A stretch of DNA of 64,000 bases, from contig WHUX01000176.1 in the NCBI GenBank assembly GCA_015179025.1, forward strand, positions 1-64,000. The letters run 5' to 3'. Both the position numbers and the translations under genes were made by a program. Under the pieces are notes generated by a model. The model searched no databases, was not told where the DNA came from, and saw nothing but the letters and a program-made list of their open reading frames with translations. Numbering within the stretch: position 1 is the first letter of the stretch; every line of letters begins with the position of its first letter. The stretch is from Terfezia claveryi. Its lineage: Eukaryota; Ascomycota; Pezizomycetes; Pezizales; Pezizaceae. Of the stretch, positions 43,676-55,460 are shown piece after piece.

Positions 43676-45268
43676 CTTATGTGCGAGCTTGTCAAATCCA
43701 CGTTCTCACGCATTTTTACCCAGTTTGGCACTATCTTTAACTCTTCTTCTTCCTGAGTCTTCTTCTTTGTCTTTTTTGTAGTTTCCTCAGGCTGAGATCG
43801 CAGATCTTGTAGTTCTTCAATATCCTGCATGATCTCATCTTCCATTGACAGTTCTTCCTTGGTTGGCTCGGGTTTCTGGACTTCTTTAGGCTTCCAGAAC
43901 TTCATCTTTTCACGAACATCTTTCTTAAGAATTCCCTGGCTCATGGTTTCAGACTCCGGTTTTGCTTTCTTGACGATCACAGGTTGGTCGTGCATCATCA
44001 TCGTTTCACTGCAATCTGCAGCAATCATTTTTTTCGCAGGAAAATCCAAAGTAATGACACTTGAAGTCGAACTTATTTCCTCCATTTTCGACTCCTTTGT
44101 CTTCATGGCCTTTTCAACCCATTCTTTTTGCCATTCAGTCACTTGCCCATCTTCGTCCTGTGTTGGAAATGGTACTCGGGTATTCATTGACTTTTCTGAA
44201 TCCCCCAGGAACAACGTATATCCCTTGAAATGCACTTCTCCTCGTTCGATGGCCTTCTTGAGACTTCTGCATTCTTCTCTTCTATGCTGCCTCTACACCA
44301 GTAGTATCCTCTAGATCTATCGAAAAGCGAGTTATTCTGTGGATAGCTTCTACGGCCGTATTGATTTGGGTTGAAAAGCTGCTGAGGCGGTGTCGTACCA
44401 GTGCCTACCATTTTCTTAAGCTCGGTATTCTGTATTTTCAAGTCCTTTAGTTGTTGAATGATTTCGTCCATTGGGTCAGGAATCTCTTGTTTTTTTGGGA
44501 CTTTTTCCTTTTCCTTCTTTGCATTATTCTCCTTTTTCAAGATCTTCATTGCTAGAGTATCATCATCCTCGTCTGCTGGATCTTCGGCTTCTTCTCGAAG
44601 TAGCTTTCTCATCTGGGATCCACGACTATCCAACCACGCAATTGCCGCTTCCTTAATATCATGCCATCGTTCCCTGCATGAGTCCGGTTCACTTAGGAGC
44701 ATGTCGTTCTGCTTCAGAATTTGATCTCCTGCTTTAACTGGGAAAGCCGTCAAGAATAACTGAATTCTGCTAATCTTTGCCAATCTTTCTTCCTTGACTA
44801 GAACCTCAGATTTGTCACTAAATTCCATAATAAACGCTCGATAATTCCCGCACTTGGTTCCGTCTTCTTTTTCAAGTTCGCAATCAGCTTGTGCAAGTAC
44901 TTCCGAGTATACTTTTGTATTTCTGTGTCACTTTCCTTGAAATCCTTGAGCATTGCGGTTCGAAAATACTTCCAATTCGGGGTTTCATATGTTGCATAGG
45001 TTTTAAGATACTTCCCAACCACAGGTTCATAGTAAGAAACTAGTCGAATAATCCTTTCCTCATCTGTCCATCCTGCAGTCAAGTTTTCCCAGTTTTCCAC
45101 AAATCTCGAGACATTGGTACCATCGAACAGAGGTGCCCCAATCTGTCCGGGCAAGGGTAAGAAGGTATAAGGTCCTCGGTTTGCCTTTATAGTCTGATTT
45201 TTTCCTCCTGATTCTGTATCTCCTAAACCAGATCCCGATCCAGAACCTGATCCAGATGCCATTGTCAT
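43672..45268 (-). pseudogene. E6 gag
   Basis: The likely start is ATG at 45268 (MTMASGSGSGSG), chosen because homology to E5 begins soon after, at FLPLPGQIGAPLFDG. The capsid-like run continues through WTDEERIIRLVSYY and KYLKTYATYE. A frame change at about 44830 leads to the run 44828-44184. The nucleocapsid knuckle is split by a frameshift (YYWC in one frame, HRREEC in the next, near 44285). The tail 44235-43672 is Lys/Glu-rich. Confidence 0.85.
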
Positions 45269-45755
45269 ATATCCTTCTGCCGAATTGTGTAATGTATTTC
45301 GTGTTGTGTTGTGTGGGTTTCCCCGAAGTTGTTCCTCGAACAAAAATAAGAAGAACTTGAACCCGAGATCAAATAACAATTGTCGAAATGTTCTTTGATT
45401 CTGTGATAAGTTCTTATCCGTCAAAGGTCTTTGCGTATTCGATAGCGTAGAAGCTACCATTCGAATAGCTGTACCCACGAATGCTGCTGTTGATGATTTT
45501 ATCCAAGGCGAATTCAGGTCATTATATACCTGAGCAGACTGAAAACCAATCGTCATCCAAAATATGATATCCCATGGCATACCCTTTAGCGTCCAGGTAC
45601 ACATACTCCATAGTTCATCATAAAAAGTATATCCGAAGCTAGATAAAAGTAACAGTGATATCCGTATCTCTATTCGTGATATCATATCGCCTTCATTCTG
45701 ATGCTTTGCCGATTTCATCATACCTTCCACCATTTTCCAAATCGTTGTCCGAACT
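45269..45755 (-). other. E6 leader, open in frame with gag
   Basis: The gag frame stays open upstream through the whole leader and into the LTR (to 45814), encoding hydrophobic stretches such as LLLLSSFGYTFY and FKFFLFLFEE. E5 shows nothing similar. It may be chance or an N-terminal gag extension. Confidence 0.4.
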
Positions 45756-45773
45756 CTCCGGTCGAAGGGACCA
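45756..45773 (-). promoter_or_regulatory. E6 primer-binding site
   Basis: On the minus strand TGGTCCCTTCGACCGGAG, four bases inside the 5' LTR. Nearly identical to the E5 site. Confidence 0.7.
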
Positions 45774-45777
45774 AAAA

Positions 45778-46638
45778 TATAGAGGCACTTCTCTCCTAAC
45801 GGAGGAACATGCACTTTGTGACCGGTTGGTGAGAGCCACTATAGACAACGAAAATAAGGAGAGTAATAGTAGAAGGTGATTCCGTTCAATTCATGTGATA
45901 CTGTCCTCAACGCACGGCCTAAACATGCACGGAGAACAATACACGATCTCTGCTGATAAACTGCTAACTGCTGCGCTGCTGTACACGTATCTATGTCTGC
46001 ATGCCTATCTTTATCACCGCAATTTTCCACCTCTTTTATCTTCAAAAACTCTCACATGTAAACTAATCTGCTCCCTTACTTAGGCCCTTATCACACGCGT
46101 TACCCTGTTCCTTCGTGTTATTTAATCGATCATTCTTGTGACATTTATTACCGATATCCAACATCATCCCGACACTTCAACAGTTTTAACTTCAGTCGAC
46201 AAGAACTAATTCTTTCACCTTTCGATAAAAATAGCAACTTTTTATCATCAATCCGAGAGTCATACCAAAAACTGTTCAACTCTCATAATCATTTGAAAAC
46301 TTTTTGCTTGCAGGGTAATCTCAACCGATTTTCGCTTTTGCCAATGACTTCATTTGCATTGTTTAGGGTCTTCAGGAGTCTAACAATATAGCCTGATATA
46401 TTCCCTAAATCAATTCTCCGCTAAACTAAATCAAAGGTAATCGAGTCGCGTGGTAATCTGAGAGTCATACCAAATCCTGTTCGACTATCAAAATGTTAAA
46501 ATAAATCAAAAATAAATAAATCTCAAAAAAAATAACACAAAGAAAAAATAACTAATTAAAAGATTAAATAAAAACTAAAAAAAACCAAAAAAATAACCAT
46601 TCCCTCCATATCTCAAAAAAATAACCATTCCCTCTATA
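45778..46638 (-). repeat. E6 5' LTR
   Basis: 861 bp partner of 37087-37944. Hairpin motifs at 46255-46284 and 46460-46489 each have one arm mismatch here. Ends TATAGAGG/CCTCTATA. Confidence 0.92.
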
Positions 46639-46642
46639 GCGG

Positions 46643-46705
46643 CAGGAAATTACGGCTGTCCTAATAGTTGCAAGAGCGCTATCAGTCAATAGGGCCCCCG
46701 TGACA
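46643..46705 (+). repeat. E7 5' LTR, copy B, right part
   Basis: The last 63 bases of the LTR, ending GGGCCCCCGTGACA, continue the part cut at 37086. Joining the two gives the same length as copies A and C once the duplicated GCGG is counted once. Confidence 0.9.
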
Positions 46706-46757
46706 TTACTTTGTAGCCAGTAATTCTCGTTATCATCTGCTATTATATACTCTAATC

Positions 46758-48854
46758 ATGTCTAGTTCACAGACACTAAGAGGGCCTTACCAGCCCTACC
46801 AACCCCTAACATTCCCAGATGTTACACCCCGTGCCATCATACAAAGACTACATAATCTTCCGCAATCAGATACAGATATGGAAGATGATCTCATTGATAT
46901 ACTAATGGAGGATATTCTATCCCATGGGATAGAATCCTTAAGACACCCCATATATAGTCCAGATGAACTACAATCATTCCGGCCTGGATTAATCGATCGA
47001 TTTAGCCTACCTTCCCAAAGACTACCTCGATGAACAAACAGCAATGCCTCTTCACAATGCCATCCTACACAACCCCCACTACGTCCAATTCGACCCCCTC
47101 GTACAAGACTAAGCCAACAAGAATATGACGAATTATTGGCTAGAATAGTTCATGATGGAGCTACAGAATTTGAAAGGCAATGAGCCGAGATTCTGAACCT
47201 TTCGGAAGGTTTAAATGCTCAGGCTAGTTTCCTGAAACAAGCACAAGAAGCTCATACTATGGTATTTAATGGTGCTAAAGCCACTTATGAGAATTTAAAG
47301 TTACTGTGACAGCAGGTAACTAAGGAAGTAGTAGCCTTAAAGGGACAAACTGATGGGCAAGAAGACGCAGTTAAAAGGCTAACAGTTTCCATTAAGGAAA
47401 CATTAGAAATCCAATGGCAAGAGCTGACAAAGAAGCTCAAGGAGGATACCGAGGCAATAATCGATGCGGCTAAGGTGGAGTTCGATGGTATTAAAGTAGA
47501 TGTTGGCAAGCTCAATGATTGGGCGCAAAAAGTGATCAAACAAGAGTAAGATGATCGCATTCGTAGTTGCGAGACTAACAAAGAATCGGTAGAAGAACTC
47601 TTCCACTAAATCCAAATGCACAAACGAAAGCTTAAAAACCTACAAGAGCAACCAATTGGCCAACAGTGCCCATCAAAATGTACTCGATCAATTGATAATG
47701 ATATTGAGGATTTCTTCATCCGTGGTACTCGGATAGGTCCTGTACCACCTCCTCCACCTCTACCACCTCTACCTCCAGTTCAGAAAACTCGAGTTCTTTC
47801 TGACAATAAAGAACCTCGAAACCTCCCCCTATCTCTGAAGTTCGATAGAACTTCAAGCAAGTTGAAAGAATTCCTAATGAAGGTAGACCATACCTTTGAA
47901 TGCATGCCGCTAACATACTTTACTCATAGCATAAAAATTCTGTTCGTAGCGGATCTACTTACAGAAGGTGCGAGCACTTGGTATTATGCAAACTAATACA
48001 AGCGTACACCAGATGCCAACTCCAGATAGGTTGAATGGGACACATTTAATGTCTTTAAATGTGAATTCATAAACGCATACCAGAACCAGCATGAGAAGCG
48101 GGATGCAAAGGTCTCCCTTCAGAAGGAGTTCCAGAAGAAAGGTAAGTTGATAAAAGATTTCATCACTCATGTCAGGGTTCATCAGTTGGTAGCGGAACTA
48201 CCATGGGAACAGCTCTGGGACCACCTGATTAGTGCAATTCAGCCTGAGACTCAGGCCCATATAGTCTGAGTCAGTACTGACAAAGACATTCTAGATAAGG
48301 TACCTGCTAGTACAGAAATGTGTTTCCAGGCTATCGCAAATGCTGGATCTCAGGTTGAGTATGAGAAGGTTAGGGAGGCACATGCACAGAGCCAGTTTCG
48401 TCAAAAAGAACAGGCTGCTGGTGCAAAAAAGGAGGTTCCCAATACTTCCAAGACTGCCGAAAAGAAGTCCGAAAACCTCAAAGACCGAATCACCAAGCCA
48501 AAGCAAAAGGCAAAAACTAAGCCTGATGCTAAGGCTAAATTGAAATCCGATACCCCTTCCAAGAAAGCCAAAGACCCTAGCCAACATAGCATTACATATG
48601 TTATGAGATAGGCTCGAAAGAAGGACGGACAGTGCATCAAGTATGGGGACAAAACTCACATGATGGGTAACTATTCAATCGGTTGGAAGGTTATGGATAA
48701 GACAAAGGCAAAGGGAAAGGGAAAAGGAAAGGAGGAAGCTAAGAAAGTGGCGACAGTGTCTGCAGGAGCAGCTGTAGCAATGCCACTTGAGGTTCAGTTT
48801 GGGCATATTGTGATTGAGGATGAGTTGGATTATAGGGAAAATTCGGACTGTTAG
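46758..48854 (+). pseudogene. E7 gag (many stops)
   Basis: The ATG at 46758 (MSSSQTLRGPYQPYQP) opens a frame that can be followed, through about ten TAG or TGA codons, to the zinc knuckle. The N-terminal third is predicted helical (47200-47560, Lys/Glu/Ala-rich, coiled-coil-like). A poly-Pro stretch at 47740-47775 precedes the capsid core, with LSLKFDRTSSKLKEFLMKV and ADLLTEGASTWYY. The knuckle at 48633-48674 reads CIKYGDKTHMMGNY, where two Cys codons TGT have become TAT. A Lys/Gly-rich tail ends at 48854. Confidence 0.82.
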
Positions 48855-48969
48855 GGATGCAGGCTATCTAGTACGTCGCATTGGATAGTCTCGCAGGATT
48901 GGTTTTCTATTTGTGTTATAAGGAATGGCATCTCTGTTGGCAGTTGGAAGGAGGAACATGAAGGGGAAC

Positions 48970-49750
48970 CTATGGATATTGACCCGGTTTTGATTAGTTC
49001 TGTTTCTCGCAATTTGTCTTCTTCTGCTATTTCTTCTCTTTCTTTATCAAATAAAAACGCAAAAAAAGGGACAAAAAGAAAAGCTAATGATGAGGTGGCT
49101 TCTCATATTGGCGTACTTGAAAAAAGACCATGAAAGGTGGTGGTGCCGGATATTTTATTGAATGGAATTAAGGATCTCTCATTGACAGGAAAATCGGGTG
49201 CGAAGGTATTGAAGTGTAAAGGACTGAAATTTCTTATCTCTGTTAAGTTATCTTGGATATACGGAGGAAATAAACGCGAAATTTCCATTAATGCTTTAGT
49301 TGATACTGGTGTAGAAGCTACGATTTTTAATTCTTCTTTTGTTGAACAGATGATGCTGCCTTGAGTTAAGATGGAGAAAAGACTGAGACTAGAGAGTGCC
49401 GACGGCTCGATTCTCAAGAGGTCTGGTACAGTGCAGGTTCAGAACCTACAGATGGAGGTCCCAGATGCAAGATCTGGAAAAAATAAGACCCTTGACCTGG
49501 TAACTGAGGTTGCGTGCCTCGAACCAGGTCTTCCACTCATTTTGGGGATGGATTGGATTAAAGCCAATTGTGATAAGCTATGGGTCACCACTCCTTATAG
49601 ACTCGAGCTAAAAAGATTGTTGGAAATCGAGGAAGTTACAGATTTTGCTGACTTTGACGAAGTACTTGCAGAGACTCAATATGTCAGATTAATTGAAATA
49701 GGGGAATGGGATTATCAGAGGTTCCTAATGGAGACGTTCGCAATGTTATA
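48970..49750 (+). pseudogene. E7 aspartic protease
   Basis: A Ser-rich linker with a KKGTKRKA basic patch leads into the protease: INALVDTGVEATIF has the canonical D-T-G, and PLILGMDWIKANC is the C-terminal signature. Stops at about 49131 and 49363 break it. This is the only family A protease seen in the window. Confidence 0.82.
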
Positions 49751-49789
49751 AAAATAACAGAGACTGAAAATATCCATGAACATGCTGAT

Positions 49790-50785
49790 CGATTGCCAAC
49801 ATAGTACAGAGATTTTGTAAAAATCTTTGGAAAGGAGTTGCAATCCGCCCTTCCCACGCACGGTCCACAAGACATGACAATTGAGTTAGAAGAAGGAAAG
49901 AGTCCCCCATCAGGAAAACTATACCCCCTCTCCCCTAATGAACTGGAGCTTCTCAAAGAATACCTAGACGAGATGCTCCGAACTGGCAAAATAAGACTGA
50001 GCAAAAGTAGTGCTGGCGCTCCTATATTCTTCGCCAAACAGCCAAATGGCAAGCTCAGAATAGTCGTAGACTATAGAGGGCTCAATGCCATAACCAAAAA
50101 AGACAAGTATCCCCTACCACTTATAACTACTCTAATGGAACAAGTTAGTACTTCACAGGTTTTCTCCAAACTCGATCTCAAACTCGGGTTTAACCTACTC
50201 AGAAGAGCAGCCAGAAACGAGTGGAAAACAGCATTCAAGACAAGATATGGCTTATACGAATATACAGTTATACCTTTTGGGTTAACTAATGTACCATGTA
50301 TTTTACAGCAACATGTTAACAATATTCTATCGGAACGAATTGACTGAGGAATAGTTGTATATATTGATGATATCCTCATTTATACCCAAACAGAGGAAGA
50401 AAATGTCGAACTCGTCCATTAGGTGCTGCAGAAACTAATGGAGAATAACCTTTGTGTCAACATAGATAAGTGTATCTTCCATGTCCCAGAAGTCGAATTC
50501 ATGGGATTTAAATAGGTACAAAGGGGATACAAATGGGCAGAAGAAAGTCGAGGATATTCTCGCCTGGTAGGCTCCTCGGAACGTCAAAGAAGTGCAAAGG
50601 TTTATTAGATTTGCTAATTTCTATCACCAGTTTATTCAAGGCTTTAGCAGTTTGGCTTTGCTGATTCAGACCCTAACGCAAAATGGAGTTCCTTGGAACT
50701 GGACACAGCAGTATCAACAGGCCTTCGATGAGTTGAAATATAGGTTCACTACTGCTACGATACTATGCCATTACTACCCAGAATG
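49790..50785 (+). pseudogene. E7 reverse transcriptase
   Basis: LYPLSPNELELLKEYLDEML, then SSAGAPIFFAKQPNGKLRIVVDYRG, WKTAFKTRYGLYEYTVIPFGLTN, and YIDD at 50360-50371 behind a TGA at 50345. Frame breaks occur near 50515. The run 50592-50786 holds the connection domain (RFIRFANFYHQFIQGF). It matches E2 closely. Confidence 0.88.
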
Positions 50786-52760
50786 ACCAAAAATGATTGA
50801 GAGAGACACGTCTGATCTAGTGAAAGCTGATATTCTATCCCAAAAAGAACCAGATGGTCGTTGGCACCCAGTAGCATACTATTCAAAACGCTTTATCCAG
50901 CAGAACTTAATTACGATGTCCATGATAAAGAGATGGTCATAATTGTTAATTGTTTCTAGGAATGGAGACATTTTCTCATGGATGCCTCGAGGAGATAATT
51001 GTGTATACGTATCACAAGAACCTTGAGCACTTTAATTCCACTAAGATACTTAATCGAAGGCAGGCCAGATGGGCAGAAATTCTATGCCAGTTTAGTTTTA
51101 GAATCATCTACCGCCCAGGTGATAAAAATGGCAAAGCAGATGCGCTTTCTCGTCAGGTTGATCCTGACCTCGAAGGAGGGGGAGAGAAGCAAGACCACAC
51201 GATTCTGATGTTCAAGCCTGGTCAATTTCAACTAGGAACAAGTGAGGAGAGTCTAGTAATGGCTGCATTATGGCAGTGAAGGCCTCACAAATAGAAGAAT
51301 CAAGTTGGTCAAAAGAGATCCTAGAGGCTGGCCTCAAGAATAACAAGTGGTTAGGGATTCGGAATGCATTGAAGTTTGGCAAGGAGTACCCTGGACTCGA
51401 TCATTATAGGTTTAGAAGATGACATGGTAACCTATAAACGTCGCTTATATATACCTGACAACAACTCCCTTAAGTTGAAAGTGGCTTTCCAGTATCACGA
51501 TGCTAAAGTTGTAGGTCATTTCGACGTGACAAAACCCTTGAGCTCATGAAACGAAATTACTAATAGCCTAATATAGAAGACTGGGTACGAAACTACGTTC
51601 GCACATGTGATGCTTGCCAAAGAAAAAGATAGCAAGACATAAGAAATATGGCAAGCTCATATATCTTCCAATCCCCTATAGGCCGTGGGAACACATTTCG
51701 ATAGATTTCATCACTGATTTACCACCAATTAAAGGGTATAATCAGATCTGGGTTATTGTTGATAGGTTTACTAAAATGTCACATTTCATTCCCTAAAAGA
51801 ACCGGAAGGCAAAAGAGTTGGCTGGGATATTTGTCAAGGAGGTTTGGAGGCTGTATGGATTACCAAAGAGGGTTGTTTCGGATCGGGATTCGGTGTTTAC
51901 AAGTTCGTTTTAGATGGAGGTAATGCGGTTATTAGGAGTTGAGTTGGATAAGTCCTTAGCATATCACCACCAGATTGATAGTCAAACCAAACAACTTAAC
52001 CAGACCTTGAGCATTTTTACGGACGTATTGCTGTTGGGATCAGGATGACTGGGTCGAGTTATTACCATTTGCCGAGTTCTGTTATAATAACACTGTCCAC
52101 TCTAGTACTAAACTCACACCATTCTTCGCCGCATATGCTCAACACCTAGAAAATAATTTCTAGAACCCAACCGAAGCCTCAACTGAATTGAACAACCCTG
52201 AGGCAGTCAAGACAGTCGAAACCTTGGACGCAATGAGGGAGGCTATGAGGGAGAACATGAAGGCAGCGCAGGACCGGATGTACAAATATTACAATCTCAA
52301 GGTAGCAGAGAAGGAACCGACATTCAAAGTGGGAGATTGGTCATGGTTAACACAAAGAACATCCAAACAAGGCGTCCGACCAAGAAGCTCGACTACAAGT
52401 TACGAGGGAAGTTTAGAATCAAACGGCTTATTGGCACTTATGCCTATAAGTTAGAGCTTCCCCCAAGTACAAGCAAAACTCACCCAGTTTTTCATATTAG
52501 TTTGTTGGAACCCTACCACCTTAACACGATTACCGCAGACGTTCACCAACACCCCCTCCAGTCGACCTCGAAGAATCGGAATACCAGGTTGAAAAGGTTG
52601 GACAAGTGAGCTCAGGAAGGGACGGGTTATATATTTAGTCTCTTGGAAGGGTTACGGTCTTGATGACGACATATGGAAACCATATGAGAACCTGAAGGAT
52701 GGAGCACCCGATTTAATTCGAAAAGTCCATCTGGATAATCCTCGTAAGCCTCGGGACCCT
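50786..52760 (+). pseudogene. E7 RNase H, integrase and chromodomain
   Basis: RNase [16 protein letters not shown] and DKNGKADALSRQVDP at 50950-51279. Integrase: zinc finger near 51540-51640 with CDACQRK, core with ISIDFITDLPPIKGYNQIW, VVSDRDSVFTS, and a Glu region with frame damage near 51975. The C-terminal module KLRGKFRIKRLIGTYAYKLELP (52337-52530) is followed by a chromodomain in mixed frames (NTRLKR, then WKGYG, then DDDIWKPYENLK) to about 52760. Defects are single-base indels and transitions. Confidence 0.85.
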
Positions 52761-53019
52761 GATGTTATCTTGTAAGGATTTTTCATTTTTTCCTATTATT
52801 AAGTATTAGGTTTTTTGAATTATCTTTATGTTTTTGTTTTACCTGTATTTCTTATGCCATATTGTCCCAGGGGTGCAATAAGACATACGCGGCTATGTTT
52901 TGGTTGTTGTACATGAGGACTGGTCCTCAAGCCCCATCCATTGTTGTTAGTAGCAATAATGATTCTGGTTGAATGATCAATTAGGTTCTTGCAGACAAGA
53001 ACCTTAAGGAGGGAGGCAC

Positions 53020-54477
53020 TGTCACGGGGTGACATCCTGCCCTACTAAAGGTACTTGGGCCCTTATAGAACGACCCTAGAATCTACATGAACTCTAGGTA
53101 CACTCTTAGCAGTGTGGTGCAAACGTTTCTAATACTTATCTATAGAGTTAAGTATATGAAACGGGTATGAACCTCGGAGTAGTTTATAATCATCCTAGAT
53201 AGTTAAGACCCTTATAGAACGTTCATAGACCCTTGAGGGAGCTACGGTTCAAGTTTCATAAGAATCCGATTAACGGTTCAATAGTTATACTCAGATTAAT
53301 ATGTTGACTATATGCATATATATGCTAGCTATATTAGCTGTTACCCTAAAGTCTTGGCATTACCCTGAATATTGAATTTATACCCTGAACTGCAGGAAAA
53401 TAATTCGGTAAAAATAAATAAATAAATGAAGCCATGAGGGCGCACTTTAGACCAAAGTGCGTCCGGTGACACTATAAGGGAGTGCGCCTAGGACAGAGGC
53501 CAAAGGTAGGGCCAAAACATAAAGTTCTCCGAATTTAATGTTTCAAGGTTCTATCTAGGCCTACTCATCGTCCTAATTCCATTTCTGCAATCCTTTTCAT
53601 GATCGGAGTTAAACTCATGGAGATATCAGACTTTTAATATGGTCATATAGGTACATGAGGAGGTTTACTTATTATTGGTAATAACTCCATGAATAATTTA
53701 GGTATCCAGACAAACTAAGATTCTATAATCTTCTATGCTTGATACCTTTCCAATGGTAATCTACTTGTGACCCACGGTTCTCTATCCATAGAGTTATGTG
53801 CAGTTGAAAATTATTTTCAATGGACACTAGACACTATTAAGTGAATATTGCCGGAAATATAATTAGATACCTTCAGATATTGTGGGAAGGTAATTCGATA
53901 GTATCAGGGATTGGTAACGTATCTGAAATTGAATTTAGTTGGCTCGGATAAGAATTCTTTAATGGGATAAGCGAGCTATAAGCGAAGCACGTATAACCTG
54001 CAGACATAGGAATATTCTCTATGTTTGGTTTAATAACCTGTGTCAACGAGTGCAGATAGCAACTGCATTAACAAAGGTGTGGATGGTATAACACTTAGGA
54101 AGAAATCCCAAGGTGACAGGTATGCTCACGTTTTATAAAATATTTATCATAAGAATATCTACGAACACCGTGGAATATAAATAGTTCAAGTAGTTCCGGT
54201 TGAATTCATTCTACCACCAGCAAGTATTCGAAAGCAAAAGCACCTTGAGTACACAAAGCCTACAAAGTTCTAAGTCTTGAGTTAACTTTACGTTTAAGTG
54301 ATATAGGATTTATTTTGTGTTGCGAAATAAGATCCGTCATGAGGAACTACTGTTAGATTGAACTTTACTGCTATAGGATTGATATTCTGTGTTGCGGAAT
54401 AGATATCATTACGGCAGGAAATTACGGCCGTCCTAATAGTTGCAAGAGCGCTATCAGTCAATAGGGCCCCCGTGACA
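53020..54477 (+). repeat. E7 3' LTR, copy C
   Basis: 1458 bp, TGTCACGGGG to CCCCCGTGACA, preceded by the polypurine tract AAGGAGGGAGGCAC (53006-53019). It is closer to copy B than to copy A, as expected for a pair of one element. It contains the TATAAATA box at 54176-54183 and a partly decayed triple TTACCCTGAA. Confidence 0.9.
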
Positions 54478-54499
54478 CTAGAAGCCTAGTTTCGCTGCC

Positions 54500-54918
54500 C
54501 ATATATACATAAAATTTGTGCATTCACGTCTTATATATATACATGGAATTCATGCATTCAAGGCTTATATATATACATGGAATTTGTGCATTCACGGCTT
54601 ATATATATACATGGAAATCATGCATTCGCGGCTTATATATGTATATGGAGTTTTTGCATTCGTGGCTAGTATATATTGAATCCATGTATATATAGAGGCC
54701 GTGAATGCCAGATTTACATATATATATAGGGGCTGCAAATACACAATATAGAGGCCGTGCATGCATGAATTCCATGAATATATGTAAGACGCGAATGTAC
54801 GAATTCCATATATATATATAAGCCGTGAATGCACAAATTCCATGTGTATATATAAGTCGCAAATGCACGAATTTCATGTATATATATAAGCTGCGAATAC
54901 ATGATTTCCAGGTATATA
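54500..54918. repeat. Head-to-head inverted minisatellite
   Basis: Five units of about 34 bp with the pattern CTTATATATATACATGGAAT then TTGTGCATTCACGG run to about 54668. From about 54680 some six units of the reverse complement (GCCGTGAATGCACAAATTCC then ATGTATATATATAAG) run to 54918. The centre is near 54675. A short non-repeat interval lies at about 54714-54750. No coding frame is supported. Confidence 0.85.
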
Positions 54919-55125
54919 AGGTTGGCAAGGGTAGGCTTCAAGCCTATTCTGCGTAACAAATAGGCTTGGCGAGTACTCATCGGCTACTCGGTGCTGGCCC
55001 CAGTTTTCCAGAGAATTGTCTAGCCAACTCGCTGAGTTGGAGGGTTGGGCAAAACTCGGCCGTCGGCAATAGTCTTGGCGAGTCAGCGCGGGGAAAACTC
55101 GCCTCGATGCGCACGCTATATCTAT
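54919..55125. other. GC-richer island with CGAGT/ACTCG motifs
   Basis: About 200 bases of much higher GC than the surroundings, with many copies of CGAGT or ACTCG and two near-copies of CTTGGCGAGT. No reading frame, tRNA fold or LTR end was recognised. It separates the minisatellite from the truncated copia element. Confidence 0.5.
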
Positions 55126-55460
55126 ATAGAAATGCATCTTTAATATCGAGTTGATCTATAATCCAATTGTAGTGTAAAGAGAGTGCAATTAGAAGTCGTA
55201 AGGAGTTATATTAAACAACTGGAGAGAATACTTCATCAAAATCGGTACCTGGTTGTTGGGAGTAGCCTTGAGCGACTAGACGTGCTTTATATTGTATAGG
55301 ATTGCCTGTAGCATCTCGTTTGATCTTGTATATCCATTTGCAACCTACAATATTTCGATTTTGAGGTGTTGGAGATACTGTCCAAACATTTTGGTCTTTT
55401 ATAATTTGAAGTTCTTCTTGCATAGCTTGAAACCAACGTAGTGATTCTAAACAAGTAGTA
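55126..55460 (-). pseudogene. E9 reverse transcriptase, N-terminal fragment
   Basis: Copia signature WFQAMQEELQIIKDQNVW, GCKWIYKIKRDATGNP, YKARLVAQGYSQQPGTDF and FDEVFSPV, then a broken segment with IDQLDIKDAFLYR. It ends before the YVDD box. Compare RVDD/YVDD-bearing complete copies in other genomes to judge how much is lost. Confidence 0.9.

Larger units (their letters stand above)
37087..46638 (-). mobile_element. E6: complete family C element inside E7 LTR
   Basis: LTRs of 858 bp (37087-37944) and 861 bp (45778-46638) bound a 9.55-kb minus-strand element. Its ends are TATAGAGG and CCTCTATA, an 8-bp inverted repeat, and the flanks show an exact 4-bp target duplication GCGG (37083-37086 and 46639-46642). 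Order on the minus strand: primer site, gag, protease, reverse transcriptase, RNase H, integrase, internal polypurine tract, ORF3, 3' polypurine tract. It is younger than E7. Confidence 0.94.
35690..54477 (+). mobile_element. E7: full-length family A chromovirus, split by E6
   Basis: A 5' LTR (35690-37086 plus 46643-46705), gag, protease, reverse transcriptase, RNase H, integrase, chromodomain and a 3' LTR (53020-54477) in one orientation. Without E6 the element is about 9.2 kb. The outer flanks (ttatg left, ctaga right) do not form a target duplication. The coding region has many TAG and TGA stops. Confidence 0.88.

Noticed and set aside
45814..45814. ATG at 45814 as the E6 gag start
   Set aside because: It lies inside the 5' LTR upstream of the primer site; homology with E5 gag starts much later, so 45268 is preferred.
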